Assembly: GCA_024803745.1 (NCBI GenBank)
Contig: JANJXV010000016.1
Span: 45,218,263-45,282,262, forward strand
Direction: 5' to 3'
DNA length: 64,000 nt
Origin: Megascapheus bottae
Lineage: Eukaryota > Chordata > Mammalia > Rodentia > Geomyidae
Shown: positions 1 to 11,690 of the stretch, piece after piece
Layout of the letters: every line of letters begins with the position of its first letter
Position numbering within the stretch: the stretch's first letter is position 1
Position numbers and translations under genes: made by a program
Notes under the pieces: model-generated
Database searches by the model: none
Seen by the model: the letters and a program-made list of their open reading frames with translations, nothing else
What the model was told of the DNA's origin: nothing

Positions 1-775
1 AGCATATTCTCCCCAGCTGCATAGGGAACCCTCCCTGGGACAAACCACGGCTTAGCCATGGAGTAAAGCCAGGCCAAGTCAAAAGCAGAGAAAATGTGCT
101 CCTAGAACACAATGGGGAAAAAGAGAAATCAAAAACAGATTTGAGGATTCACAGTACAAGGAAATTAGGCAACACACTTCTAAACAGAAATTAGTCAAAG
201 AAGAAATCACAATGGAAATTAAAAACATATTCTGAGATGAATAAAAATAAAAACACAACATTCCCACAATTATGAGATACAATGAAAGCAGTGATTAGAA
301 ACCCATGACTCTAAGTGCCTACATGAAAAACTCAAGTCATTAAGTTAACCTTCCATTTTCAGAACTAGAAAAGTAATAAACCCAAGTAAGCAGTGGAAAG
401 AAACATAAAGATAAGAGGAAAGATGAACAAAACAACACAGAACAAACAGAAAGACGGAAGATAAAATCAAAATATAAAAGCAAAAATGTTGATTCTTCCA
501 AAGATCAGTAAAATCAACAGAACTTTAGCCAGACTAAAAGAGTGAAATTAGAGGATTTAAATGACTAGCATGAAGACTGAGACAGGGGACATTACTGCCA
601 ACCTTATAAAAAGGATTTAAGGGAATGCCATCAACAGCAGCATGACAAAAAGTTAGAAAGGCTTCATGGAAGGGACACAACTTGCTCCAGAAGAATCTGA
701 TGCTGACTCTAGAAGAAACAGAAACTCTGAATGGACTTATGCCCCTATGGAGATTGAATTAGCAGTGTTGAACTG
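1..775 (+). mobile_element. Decayed LINE-1 ORF2 fragment (endonuclease-RT linker region)
   Basis: Base-level resemblance to mammalian L1 ORF2 between the endonuclease and reverse-transcriptase domains. Landmarks are TTTAGCCAGACTAAA at 524-538 (the LARLTK region of ORF2p) and GGGGACATTAC at 585-595, in the expected order and spacing. The A-rich composition also fits an L1 sense strand. No reading frame survives; stops and indels are frequent, so this is an old inactive copy. The 5' side continues beyond the window. Similarity fades near 775, and a second ORF2 piece in the same orientation begins near 2,041, so both may derive from one insertion. The subfamily cannot be named by eye. Confidence 0.75.
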
Positions 776-1245
776 AATAAAAATCATATTGATATCCAAA
801 GGACTTTGCAGACGACAGTGTTGCGCTCTCCTCCTTTCTAACACCAGTGTTGGGATCTCGGGTGGTGTTTTCTCAGCATCTGATTCAGCTCTTGTTTTTA
901 CTTCTGTGGCAGAGGGCAGAGAGCCTTAGGCCAGCACACCTCTGCCCCAGAGCCAGCAGGATTAAGCGGTAACCATCACAGTTCCTGCCTCTGTCCTCCT
1001 CCTCACTCCTGAGTCGTCCACCCTGGACCCCAGAACACCAAGGGCCCTGGGACACGTTCTTCCCACCACAGCTCCTGACCCTGACCCCCTCATGTGCACC
1101 CAGGCACACTGTTGCCCCTCGACCCTATCAGTGAAGGAAGCCATATTTCATCTCAACTTGCTCCTAGTCACTGAAGGAATAAATGCTCCTGGCCCTGAAG
1201 ATTCTAAAATGAAATGAGAGAGTACTTATTTCTCATCTCAGTCCA

Positions 1246-1288
<43 letters not shown>

Positions 1289-2040
1289 AGTAATCTTCAT
1301 GAAGAAAGATCACTTAAAACTTTAAAACTCTGCTGAATTGCTCCTCAGTGTCAACGCAGACAAAAAGGCTGTGTCCACGGTGAACCTGGACTCATCACAT
1401 AATGCGAAGGTAACCTGACCCAGGAAAATCAATGCGGAATTTCACATTAGAGATAGGAGGGTCAAAGGACGAGACCCTAGGCGAGATTTTCACAGACTGC
1501 GCACACGTTTGTGGCAAAGCTGCCCCACCAGTTCCACCAGGGATAAAGGAAACTTCCTCAAGGTGGTGAAGGTCATCTGTGAGAGCCTCTGACCCAGCAC
1601 CCTCATTAGCTGCAAACATCCAGGTACTGTAAAATACAGCGTAATCTAGGATCAGGACAAGGGGCCCAGTGCTCTCTGTCAGAGCCTTTACGTACTGAAA
1701 CGTAACGAGTGCAGACAGAGAGACAGAGGCAGGAGAGAAGGAATGCGGTAATTATTGTGTTTAAAATATAGCTAGCATACCATATTTATGAGATTGTGTA
1801 TAACATTTTAACATACATATTTTAGAAATGTGTTATATTGTATTATGTAACACCCACAAGTAGTGTTCATTCTGCAGTAGTCCTGTAACTGAGCCCCTTG
1901 CTGTGCCTCTGTCTGACTGGAATTCAGCAGCCGCACAGGAAGTCTTTCCACAGAAGCCCCTAGAGTCCTGGGCGCCTGGACTCTGGAGACTCCACCTCAG
2001 AAATGCAGGCAAGCCACAGGAGTCAGGAGCAGTTCTGTAT
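776..2040. other. Single-copy sequence between two L1 pieces; no gene recognised
   Basis: About 1.27 kb of mixed composition separates two same-strand L1 ORF2 pieces and replaces what would be the RT core of ORF2. It holds one CA microsatellite and otherwise nothing I recognise: no terminal repeats and no open frame beyond about 75 codons. It could be a later insertion of an unrecognised element or the result of rearrangement. Confidence 0.5.
1247..1287. repeat. (CA)n microsatellite
   Basis: An essentially uninterrupted run of about 20 CA dinucleotides. It is a typical mammalian microsatellite, probably length-polymorphic. Confidence 0.97.
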
Positions 2041-3350
2041 GAGCCAACAGAGAGCAAATGCAGGGATGCAATTGGCTGTTAAAAAAAATAAGCAGGTAAA
2101 ATACATAAGAATAAACCTAAACAAGGAAGTAAAACTACACAACAGATACAAGGAAACCAAAGAAGACACCAGGAAGAGGAAAGACCTCCTATGTTCATGA
2201 ATGGGCAGAACCAAGATCATAAAAATGGACATGCTGCCAAAGGCAAACTACAAACTCAGTGAAATAATAACAAAACCCCAATGTCATTCTTCACAGAGAT
2301 AGAGGATAAACGGGCAAAAATTCATGTGAAACTACAAAAGGCCCTAAAGAGCCACAATAATCTTGGGGAAAAAATAAACACACGAACTGATAAATAACCA
2401 AATAGCATACGCTTGCAATATCACAATTCCAGACATCAGGCTTTTACTACAGAGCTATAGTAACAAAAACAGTTTGCTACTACTGGCCCAAAAACAGAGA
2501 AATGAAAATCAGAGGCATATCCTAAAAAATGCAGAAATGAACCCATATACCTACAGCAATCTGACATTTGGCCAGGGAGCCAAAAATACACATTGAAACA
2601 AAGAAGCCTGAAAGTCCTTTGTCGACCATCTTGTCAAATGGACCATGAGCCTCAGGGAAGACCTGAATCTTAAAACCACCACAGGAAAGAGTCAGAGGAA
2701 CATTAGAACTGGCACCTGCAGGAACTTTCTGAATAAAATTCCAGGGTCTCAGCAAATAAAGGACCTAAAAGTTTTCTGCTCAGTGAAAGACAAAGTTACT
2801 AGAGTTTTCAAAGAGGCCTACAGAATGGGAGAGCTTTGCCATTGCCATGTCTGACAAAGGCTTAAATCCAGAATCTACAAGGAGCCCAAGAAAATAAACT
2901 CCGGAGAGTCGATATTCTAAGTAAGAAATGGTCATCTCTGAAGAAGTAAACATTGCTAATAAACACATGAAGAAATGTTTAACATCTCTGGCCATAAAGG
3001 AAATGCAAATCAAAGCAACACTGAGATTCATCTCTCCCCAGGAGGAATGGCCATTTTCAAGATATGAACATCAACAAATGCTGGCAGACAGGAACCCTAT
3101 TACACTGTCAGTGGAAATCTAAACTAGCGCAACCACTGTGGAAGTCAGTATGGAAGTTCCTCAGAAACTGAATTTAGAACTAGTCTGTAATCCAGTGATA
3201 CTACCCTTGGGCATTTACCCAAAATATTACAAGTCTGGGTACAGCAAAGATACCTGCACACCCATGTTCATTGCTGCACGATTTACCAGAGACAATGTAT
3301 GAAAATCACCCAGATGCTCTACAACAGATGAGTGTGGGTCAAGAAAATGT
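2041..3350 (+). mobile_element. Decayed LINE-1 ORF2 fragment (C-terminal half)
   Basis: A degenerate copy of the distal part of L1 ORF2. At 2102-2134 a frame still reads YIRINLNKEVK, close to the familiar YLGINLTKEVK block. The sequence TACTACAGAGCTATAG at 2445-2460 and CACACCCATGTTCATTGC at 3257-3274 are ORF2 3' landmarks in correct order. Similarity ends near 3,350, at the stretch upstream of the ORF2 stop, so the 3' UTR and poly-A are missing. Many stops and indels make it non-functional. It is more diverged than the L1 end at 53.3 kb. Same orientation as the fragment at 1-775, consistent with one old insertion later disrupted. Confidence 0.8.
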
Positions 3351-3900
3351 CACTGCTTCAGTTCGTTGTTCAGAGGAGTCACGCCACCAGAACCCTTCCG
3401 TCGTACGCTGTAACTCCTCTAAACAGCCAACTGGAGACATGTTGGGGAAGGAAGGGGCCAGGGAGGGGAAGATGTTTGCAGAGAGGAGGAGTGGGCAAGG
3501 ACCACTACAAAACCCAGCGTGCACCTGTGAGCAGAACCGGGCAGCTTGTGGGATGGGGGGGTTGGAGAGATGGCAGAGAATGACAGAAGGTGGCACTGAC
3601 CACGCCGCACTGCGTGTGTGGACGGGTGTGGTGGGTTGAGACCCCAGGAACAACTACTTAAAGATAACCAAAAAACAAACAGAGAAATGAAAGAGCACCC
3701 TGGAAAGGGCACCAAGTGACACTGACTCACCACTGGGGAGGGGAGCTTGTTTCCCCCTTTCAGCTGTTTGCGTTTACTGCTCATCTTTTGAAGTACAAAA
3801 GGGAGGAGATCCTGTCAGCTTCCACACTTGAGGAAGCTCCATGAGACAAGATGAGCAGGCGTCATGTAAGTAACAGCAACCCAAGGGCAAGGGAGCCAGA
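3351..3900. other. Single-copy sequence; no feature seen
   Basis: Mixed composition with frames of up to about 120 codons overlapping on both strands. None has a recognisable domain or splice context. I see no repeat here. Confidence 0.5.
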
Positions 3901-4946
3901 GGTCCAGGGCCTGACAGGAGGGGGCGTCATCCCGAGGGGGGCTGCCAGGAAGGGGAGGTCCAGTGCCTGACAGGAGGGGGCGTCATCCGGAGGGGGGCTG
4001 CCAGGAAGGGGAGGTCCAGTGCCTGACAGGAGGGGGCGTCATCCCGAGGGGGGCTGCCAGGAAGGGGAGGTCCAGTGCCTGACAGGAGGGGGCATCATCT
4101 GGAGGGGGGGTTGTCAGGAAGGGGAGGTCCAGTGGCAGGAGGGTGTCAGGAGGGGGGATAGTTAGGGGGGTCCAGTGACAGGAAGGGGGATAATGAGAAG
4201 GGGGTGTCCAGTGCCAGGAGGGGGGCTTGTCAGAAGGGGGGTTTGTCAGAAGGGGGGTTTGTCAGGAGGGGGGTCCATTGTCAGAAGGGGGGGTTTTCAG
4301 GAGGGGGGGTCCGGTGACAGGAGGGGTGTGTGTCAGAAGGGGGGTTTGTTAGGAGGGGGCGTCCAGTGACAGGAGAGGGAGTTGTCAGGAGGGGGCTCCG
4401 GTGACAGGAGGGGGGCTTGTCAGAAGGGGGATTGTCAGGAGGGGGGTCCATTGTCAGAAGGGGGGGTTTTCAGGAGGGGGGGGTCCGGTGACAGGAGGGG
4501 GGTTTGTCAGAAGGGGGATTTGTCAGGAGGGGGGTTGTCAGGAGGGGGCGTCCAGTGACAGGAGGGGGAGTTGTAAGAAGGGGGGTTTGTCAGGAGGGGG
4601 TTGTCAGGAGGGGGGTTTATCAGGAGGGGGGTCCATTGTCAGGAGGGGGGGTCCATTGTCAGAAGGGGGGTTTGTCAGGAGGGGGGTTGTCAGGAGGGGG
4701 GGTCCATTGTCAGAAGGGGGGTTTGTCAGGAGGGGGGTTGTCATTTGGGGGGTTTGTCAGGAGGGGGATTTGTCAGGAGGGGGGTTGTCAGGAGGGGACA
4801 TCCAGTGACAAGAGGGGGGGTTGTCAGAAGGGGGGGTTGTCAGAAGGGGGGTTGTCAGGAGGGGGGTTGTCAGGAGGGGACGTCCAGTGACAGGAGGGAT
4901 GGTTGTCAGGAGAGGAGTCCAGGGCCTGACAGGAGGGGGCTGTCAT
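3901..4946. repeat. Minisatellite MS-A, G-rich (56 bp, then about 15-bp units)
   Basis: The array opens with four 56/57-bp units starting at 3901, 3957, 4013 and 4069, then collapses into shorter, irregular units built on GTCAGGAGGGGGGTT and GTCCAGTGACAGGAGG. The plus strand carries dozens of runs of 4 to 8 G. The first and last repeats share GTCCAGGGCCTGACAGGAGG (3902 and 4918), which marks both edges of the array and suggests that growth happened inside it. Open frames across it reflect a plus strand poor in stop triplets, not coding. Confidence 0.96.
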
Positions 4947-5300
4947 ATTTTGAGATACAGACATTTGACAAAGGCACTAAAGCAAACAAACCAAAGCCAT
5001 GGACCTTCTGCAAGACGTCTTGTGAACAGCGGCTTTTAGAGTTTACGACGTAATCAACCACAAGCCATCTTCTGATCTAGAGGAGAGAAAGGATGTGAGA
5101 GGCAAACACTGGTGAGGAAAGTGTGTCATGTGTGCCTAGCAAGTTACTCAGTGAGGGTCTCTACAGTGATGGATTCACAGACTAAAATCACTTAAATACA
5201 AGCCTTGAATTAATCCCATGCCACCCCGTCATAACATTTATATTGCATTAATGCACTGCCCTCCGTGCCCTGGATCTGCCAGATTGGAAGTATGTCCCCT
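4947..5300. other. Single-copy spacer; no feature seen
   Basis: About 350 bp of ordinary AT/GC-balanced sequence between MS-A and MS-B. No repeat or gene is recognised. Confidence 0.5.
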
Positions 5301-5917
5301 TGTGAGTGTGCAGGGTCAGGTCTGTGAGTGTGAGTGTGCAGGGTCCAGTCTGTGAGTGTGCAGGGTCCGGTCTGTGAGTGTGAGTGTGCAGGGTCAGGTC
5401 TGTGAGTGTGCAGGGTCCAGTCTGTGAGTGTGCAGGGTCCGGTCTGTGAGTGTGAGTGTGCAGGGTCAGGTCTGTGAGTGTGAGTGTGCAGGGTCCAGTC
5501 TGTGAGTGTGCAAGGTCCAGTCTGTGAGTGTGAGTGTGCAGGGTCAGGTCTGTGAGTGTGAGTGTGCAGGGTCCAGTCTGTGAGTGTGCAGGGTCCGGTC
5601 TGTGAGTGTGAGTGTGCAGGGTCAGGTCTGTGAGTGTGCAGGGTCCAGTCTGTGAGTGTGCAGGGTCCGGTCTGTGAGTGTTAGTGTGCAGGGTCAGGTC
5701 TGTGAGTGTGAGTGTGCAGGGTCCAGTCTCTGAGTGTGCAGGGTCAGGTCTGTGAGTGTGCAGGGTCAGGTCTCTGAGTGTGCAGGGTCCGGTCTGTGAG
5801 TGTGCAGGGTCTGGTCTGTGAGTGTGCAGGGTCTGGTCTGTGAGTGTGCAGGGTCCAGTCTGTGAGTGTGCAGGGTCAGGTCTGTGAATGTGAGTGTGCA
5901 GGGTCCAGTCTGTGAGT
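5301..5917. repeat. Minisatellite MS-B (22/28-bp units)
   Basis: Tandem units of TGTGAGTGTGCAGGGTC plus a variable tail (CAG, CGG, AGG or TGG), 22 bp long, mixed with 28-bp units that carry an extra GAGTGT. Alternation of the two lengths gives a loose higher-order pattern. A 241-codon minus-strand frame (5248-5973) is simply the translated repeat, rich in His, Thr and Pro, and is not credible as a gene. Confidence 0.96.
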
Positions 5918-6534
5918 ACTGTGCACCTGTCCCCTGTCACACTCATTTGCTCAGAGGGCCTAGAGCATCTCACTCATGAGTACAGCCTCGCCTGTGTCAG
6001 ATGGGTTCTATGATTGGTTCAAATACGTTGAACAATTCAGCTAAATATAATTTCATCATTATTGTGCCAGTTTTGCATCTTGCTGAAATGAAACACTGAA
6101 GAAAAATGCCAGAAACTTCAAGGTGCTAAGAAATAGTCTGATTAAACATCTTCAAGCTGAACAAACGGAAAGCGGATCTCGATCCGCAACCACTCTGTCC
6201 ACCAATAGAGGAATTCTTCAAAGTTCAAACAGAAGCTCGGACTCGCCAGTGTACATTTTTCTATATAAAGAAAGAAATGAAGTGACTCATTAATAAGAGG
6301 GAAAACCTTAGGTTAGACTGACAGAATCCCTGGGTATGGAAGAGTAGGCATTCACCAATAGATACAGGAAAACCAATTCATTTGCCTGCTCCTCAGACTC
6401 AGGAAAACATAAATATAACTGCGGACAAGTGTGCGGCATGGAGAAGGGCTCTCTCCAGGGTCCTTGGTGGCGCTGGACACCTGTGCTAAGCTCAGAGACC
6501 ACGCAGCCCAGGTCCCCAGCCAGGAGCGGCAGCT
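5918..6534. other. Single-copy sequence; no gene recognised
   Basis: An AT-richer stretch (about 6,000-6,400) grading into GC-rich sequence. No repeat, SINE or exon is recognised. Confidence 0.5.
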
Positions 6535-6619
6535 CATTCTCCTCTCTCTCCCTCCTTCTCTCCCTCCCCCTCCCTCTCTCTCTCCCTCTCTGTCTCTCTG
6601 TCTCTGTCTGTCTCTCTCG
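6535..6619. repeat. CT-rich simple repeat
   Basis: Pyrimidine tract of CTCT, CCCT and TCTG units, followed directly by GTGTGTGT. It is low-complexity and has no coding meaning. Confidence 0.9.
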
Positions 6620-6970
6620 CAGTGTGTGTGTTTTAAATGTTCCAGCTGAGGTCAAGGTCTACCTCTCCACGAGTGAGTTCCCACAGGCTGGAAGTCCACA
6701 GAAGGCCTCCACATCCCAGATCAGCAAGGCGTCTCCAGCCTCGCACGGGCCCGGCCGACGTGGACAGGAGACAAAGTCCTCGGAGTCAGGGCGCTAGCCT
6801 GGGAAGCCCCTCTGCACTGAGCAGGCCTGGCATGGCCCCTGCACTGCTGGCCACTCCAGCCTCTCCTCCTTCCTCGTCCAGGAGGTGGAGGGGTCTGAGG
6901 GGTCAGAAACCTAGAACCAGCTTGGTCCACACTGGGACCCTGAAAACATTTGGTAAACAAGGTGAAATGC

Positions 6971-7040
6971 CCCATCCCTGCCCCGTCTCCATGGACCCAC
7001 GCCCCATCCCTGCCCCGTCTCTGTGGACCCACGCCCCATC
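6971..7040. repeat. Short tandem repeat, 32-bp unit, about 2.3 copies
   Basis: Units begin with CCCATCC at 6971, 7003 and 7035 and share CCCATCCCTGCCCCGTCTC in the first two. This is a minisatellite seed too short to be classed with the large arrays. Confidence 0.85.
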
Positions 7041-7880
7041 CTCCCTGCCTTTAGGCGATTCACCGACTGCCCCTATCCAGGTCAGGCCCAGGACTCGTTC
7101 ACACTCTTGCATGGCACTGAGGCATCTTTGCATGGCTTTGTCTTGCCAGGCATGCTATCTGCTAGCAGCAGCCTCTGCCTTCATCAATGGCTGTGGCCAT
7201 TCCCCGCGGCCCCGTGAACTGAGACACACAGAGGAAATGCACGAAATGCTCCTTGGCCTGGAAGCGTCTCCTCTAGTGGAGACGGCTCAGCAATATTTTC
7301 AAACACAGACGACTACAAGCTGCAGGCCACACAGCCCCAAACCAGAGCTGCAGGGTTGGGGAGCAATGCCACCCCAGCCCATTGCATCCCGGGGCCCCGA
7401 AGACCTCCCCTGCAGCCTCGGAGGCGGGTGGCTCTAGGCGCTTGGCCTGTGACCCAGAGGTGCCTGACTGGAGACTCGGCTGGGCTGGTCTCCCCACCTG
7501 CCCCGTGACCAGCTCCCCCCACGCCCCTCGCCCGCAGGCAGCAGCCCCCTGGCTGATGGGATTGGACTTAGGTACTCCAAGGACAGTCCCTCTCAAGCCT
7601 CCCGCCAGTGAGCTGTAAATGACCTTGCCAAGACCACCACTCAGAGGACACCCAGCTCCGGAAGGCAGAGCCAGGAGCAAGCAGGGTTTAACAGCCCTCT
7701 GCAATGTAAAGTCACAATGAAACCACAGAAAATGTGTAAAACCTACCCTAATTAAGCCACTTCCTGAAGGGGCAGGAGTTATTCTCTGCAAGCCTGCTCC
7801 AAGCAGAGCTGGGACCGAGGCGGGTCAGCTGGGCACAATTTCCCTGGCGGTGGAGGGGCTGGTGGCCGAGCCGCCGCTTG
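7041..7880. other. GC-rich single-copy sequence; no gene recognised
   Basis: Frames of up to 266 codons (6637-7437 plus) and 172 codons (7273-7791 minus) overlap each other on opposite strands. They show no domain and read as GC-driven chance frames. I see no convincing splice-bounded exon. Confidence 0.5.
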
Positions 7881-8335
7881 TAGCCCGAGCCTGTCAATAG
7901 TCTGGGAGCACTGAGAGCAATAATCAATAAGTCATATTGCCAAAATCCATAGTGTGACCATCCTAAAGGAAAATCAATCACTCCCTTATAAGTAGGCTGC
8001 CTGGAAGATTTTATTGAGGGATTTTTCTCTAATGTTAAGCACGATGCTTCTATTTGGTGCTCTTTTAATTAAAAACAGACAAGCTCTGCAAACAACATCC
8101 AAGCTCTGTCTGCACCTGATTTCACGACAAGATGCACAAATATTTGTATTTGTTTTAGCATCGTGCTAATTTATTTTTTATGTTGTCTTGATTGCCCGAA
8201 CCCTGCTCATTAAAGTAAACATGCCATTCTGTCCTAAAGGGTATTAAATTACGAGGTCGGCCACCTTTCTTTCAGACATCATAATTCAGATCAAGAATAG
8301 AATCCATTCCACATCATCTGTGTATACCACAGTGT
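7881..8335. promoter_or_regulatory. AT-rich island, possible conserved non-coding element
   Basis: About 450 bp of AT-rich, non-repetitive sequence between GC-rich flanks. It contains the palindromes TTTTAATTAAAA (8063-8074) and ACAAATATTTGT (8136-8147), TAAT-core motifs typical of homeodomain sites, and an 11-bp inverted pair, AGCACGATGCT (8038-8048) and AGCATCGTGCT (8157-8167). Together these are reminiscent of a developmental enhancer. Conservation is not shown by a single sequence, so the regulatory call is inference. Confidence 0.35.
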
Positions 8336-9100
8336 CCTCCTCTGTACTGAGACTTCCCCTCAAGAACGTTTCAAAATGTGCATTGACCCCCACCAAGGCG
8401 CTAGAGACAACCCGGGCCCTCCCGACACTCCCATTTCATGGACGTTAGGACAAACATCGTCTCTGTTTACCAGGCTGCTGGTAGCACTACTGATGACTAG
8501 TTCCAATATGTATTCCTCAGGTACAGAGACACGTGTAAGTGTTCATTGCTGTGTGTGTATTTTAAAAAGAAAGCTAAGCTGGAATGAAAAAGTCGGTGCC
8601 TGTGGTTTGCATGAGTGTGGGTATGAGCCAGGTCTTGTGGGCGGAGCCCCACAGCCCTCTGGGGCTCCGGTCAGGCTCTTCCAGGAGAACTGTGTGCCGT
8701 GGCCCCAGCAGGCCCACGCCTGGGGAGGCCTGGCCTCCTCTACCCTTCATGTCAGGCACAGATTGCTCTTTCAGAGATGCTGCCAGGCTTTGCAGCCAAC
8801 AGGACAGTTGGTAGACACTCTCACACATGGCAGGGGTCCCCGCCTGGCAGATACTGTAACGCACAGTCTCCAGAAGGATTCTTCAAACATCCAAGCAGGT
8901 TCTGGGAGCAACTGGTTCCACCACTCGCGAAAGCCAAGCCACCCCATCAGATCTGGCCCTGGGAGCCCTAGGACTGCTGCCTCCAGTTTGCAGGTGCTTA
9001 GGGGCCATAGAGCTCACCACCCCCAGGAGTGTTTAAGGACAGGAAGCAAGCAGAAGGCCTGGCCCTGAGTGTGACCAGAAGCTCTCCTGAGTCCTCAGTT
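8336..9100. other. GC-rich single-copy sequence; no gene recognised
   Basis: A 230-codon plus-strand frame (8376-9068) crosses this stretch but has no recognisable domain, and shorter frames overlap it on both strands. I treat it as non-coding. Confidence 0.45.
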
Positions 9101-9335
9101 TGCAGCTCACTGGGCTTTTATCAAACTGAACAATATTAGGAGATGTACCAATTAAAAGAACATTTAATTGTCTAATGAGATTTTCCAAGAGAGAAGGATA
9201 AGCAAAGGCAATAATGTCCAGAAACTAAATCCTGCATTTTAAAGCTTGCGTTGGTCGGGAATAGCTTGCATTCAGGTACATGGCCCCAGCATCTAACAAT
9301 TTAATTCATTTGTACCTGAGTGTAAATTCCACCAA
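9101..9335. promoter_or_regulatory. AT-rich island, possible conserved non-coding element
   Basis: Contains an 8-bp inverted pair CAATTAAA (9149-9156) and TTTAATTG (9163-9170) followed by TCTAATGAG. These are dense TAAT cores inside a small AT-rich patch flanked by GC-rich sequence. The regulatory call is inferred only. Confidence 0.28.
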
Positions 9336-9484
9336 ATGAGCTGTGTTGCAGCTAGGATGTTTTGTTGGTGGTGGTGGTGGTTTTTTTGTACCTTTGTTTG
9401 GCCTTAATAGGCAGGCTACCTCCTGCATGAGAAGGGGTGGGTGGCCATGCAGATGTCAAAGGAGAACATGCCTGCTGCTGCCTC

Positions 9485-9488
<4 letters not shown>

Positions 9489-9527
<39 letters not shown>
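9489..9527. repeat. (CA)n microsatellite
   Basis: About 19 uninterrupted CA units, followed by a short degenerate CACG/CATG stretch to about 9554. A short (GTG)n and T-run lies at about 9370-9390, 100 bp upstream. Confidence 0.96.
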
Positions 9528-9529
<2 letters not shown>

Positions 9530-9554
9530 CACGTGCATGCACACACATACACAT

Positions 9555-11690
9555 GCTTCTTGGATAACACAGCTATTGGAAAGGAAGCAATCCCAGCCCA
9601 GCAGGTTGAAAATGTGAAGTATTTACATACTTCAAACTCCTTTACATCGCTGCACCTACAAAGGAATTCCCCCCAAGCTTCATTCATGACTGTCTTACCA
9701 TTTCAGGGTCCCTCTGCCCCCTGAGGTCCCGAGATTTGGGGATGTCAAGGCCACATGTGCACGGAGGAGCTGCATCATGTCAGGGAGTACTGTGGGAATC
9801 ACAGGGCTAGAACCAGGAAGAATGGATGCAGTGCTCTTGCCTCTGCAGTCCATCGTCGCTCCCTAGTCTCCCCTGGGTCTGGAGGGACCGGGTCCCCTGG
9901 ACGGGAGGATGCAGTGGGTTGCCACAGTGAGATGCACTGTGGACCTCACGCAGAGGCCACCTCCGGCACCCCAACACCAGCCGGGGAAACACACGGGCAG
10001 CAGGAAGGAGACAGCAAACACCTCCCCCTGTATTCTCAATCCGTAGTGAATCCCACGCTCAGGGAAGCACCGCCCTACCCCAGCCCGCAGCTGTTGGTTT
10101 CAGCTGCACGTCTGCACTCTCACTCACGATGGAAGAGTCTCCGGAGGTGATGGGAGAGGGGTGAGACCTGGTGCGGGGAGGCCTCGAGACCTGGGGAGGC
10201 AACGGCAGCAGGAAGCCGGCCTCTACCTTCCGGCTGCTCTCCCCCTTGCAGGGGCTTGGACAGGGGCAGCGAGACCTCGGGTGTGCGTGCGCAGGACAGG
10301 CCAAGCCTTCTCCTCCCTCCTGCGCCTGTCTGAACTGCCACACTCTGTGCACCTCCTGTCCAGGTCAGGCTCAGCGACACGGACTGGAGCGGCCCAGCTC
10401 CCCGAAGATTCCCACGGGATCCACGCACTCCTGTGTGGAGCAGGGATTGAAGGGGTTGTCTTTTGTTTTTATTGCTATTGGAATTTGCTTCAACTTTTCT
10501 TACCATTCTTTTGACCACACTTTATCTAGCAGGCAAGTAGATAGCTGAAATAACAAATCACAAGACTGCGTGGGTGTGGCGGTGGGTTCCGTGGAAACGC
10601 GCGTCCACAGTGGTCCTGGCCCCGCCCGTGGTCATGCGGCCCCTCCGCCCTGTCCAGACAGTCTCCAGGAGGCAAGCTGCACAAGTTCTGCGGCTTCCCA
10701 CAAAGCCCAGCCTTCCCGCCTCCCGCCAGGCGGGATCTCCTGGGAACCACCCTGACTTCCTTAACTGAGTCTAAACCTAGGGCGTGGAAGCCCCACAGCT
10801 TACACCAGAGACCTTCGCTCCTCTAGTACTGCCAAGGGTTCTGTCCTGCTGTCCAGATGGAGACAGCTGGGCTTAGAGCGTTCAGAAGACCTGCTCAGAA
10901 TCTTCCAGCCCTCAAGAGGTGGAATTGGCCCTAAGACAGCATTCCCAAGCTTGCGGCCCAAAGCCCCATGACAGAGCCGCCATTCACAAAGCAGGAGGCA
11001 CACTGGGTTCCGCCACCCCGTGGCCACGAAGAACCAGGTGTGGTGTGAGCAGAGCACAAACACAGGCAGGGCAGGAAGGGGCTAAACCGAACAGTAGGTA
11101 GACTCCGGAACAACAGAGGACCGGGCTCCCCCTCGAGAGCGCCCGGGTGTCCCACCCCAGGCTTCGCTGCTGACCCTGTCCCTGCTGGGCCAAAGCAGGC
11201 CTGCCCACAGGTGCCTTCCGCATGGCAGGTCTCTAAGCTGCGTAAACACCCCGCAGAATCAATGGCATTGCCACAGCTCCCAGCTCCCAGCTCCTCTCCT
11301 CTGAGCTGCAGCACAGTTTCCACTCCTCACACTCAGGAGCAGGCGGTTCAGAGCCCCTGAAGACCGGGTCTGCCCCGTGGCTGCCCAGCCACAGCCCATG
11401 GCAGGAGCAGGCAGACCCTGTGCCCAGGGGAGCTCCGAGACCTTCTGACGTCACCACGGCCACTCCAAAGATCTGGCCTCATGCCAGCAGCAGGCAGCAC
11501 ACACAGAAACCACGGCAAAGAGGGCAGGTGCAGGAAGCAAAATGAAGCTGACACCACCAGCCTGCCTGCTCTGGGTGTGCCCAGGGCTTGAGCCAGGCCA
11601 GCCAGCCCTCGGGAGTCCCCATGGAAGCCTCCAGAAGGCCTGTTGTGCTACCCTGTGTGGCCTCACATTTCCTGCTGGATGCTTCAGGTA
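9555..11690. other. GC-rich single-copy sequence, 2.1 kb; no gene recognised
   Basis: Overlapping frames of 90-132 codons occur on both strands (for example 9755-10150 plus, 10120-10518 minus, 10931-11323 minus). None shows a domain, signal peptide or repeatable codon pattern. I see no SINE, tandem repeat or CpG-dense promoter. Confidence 0.5.

Noticed and set aside
5248..5973. 241-codon His/Thr/Pro-rich minus frame
   Set aside because: It is a direct translation of MS-B, with no flanking exon signals.
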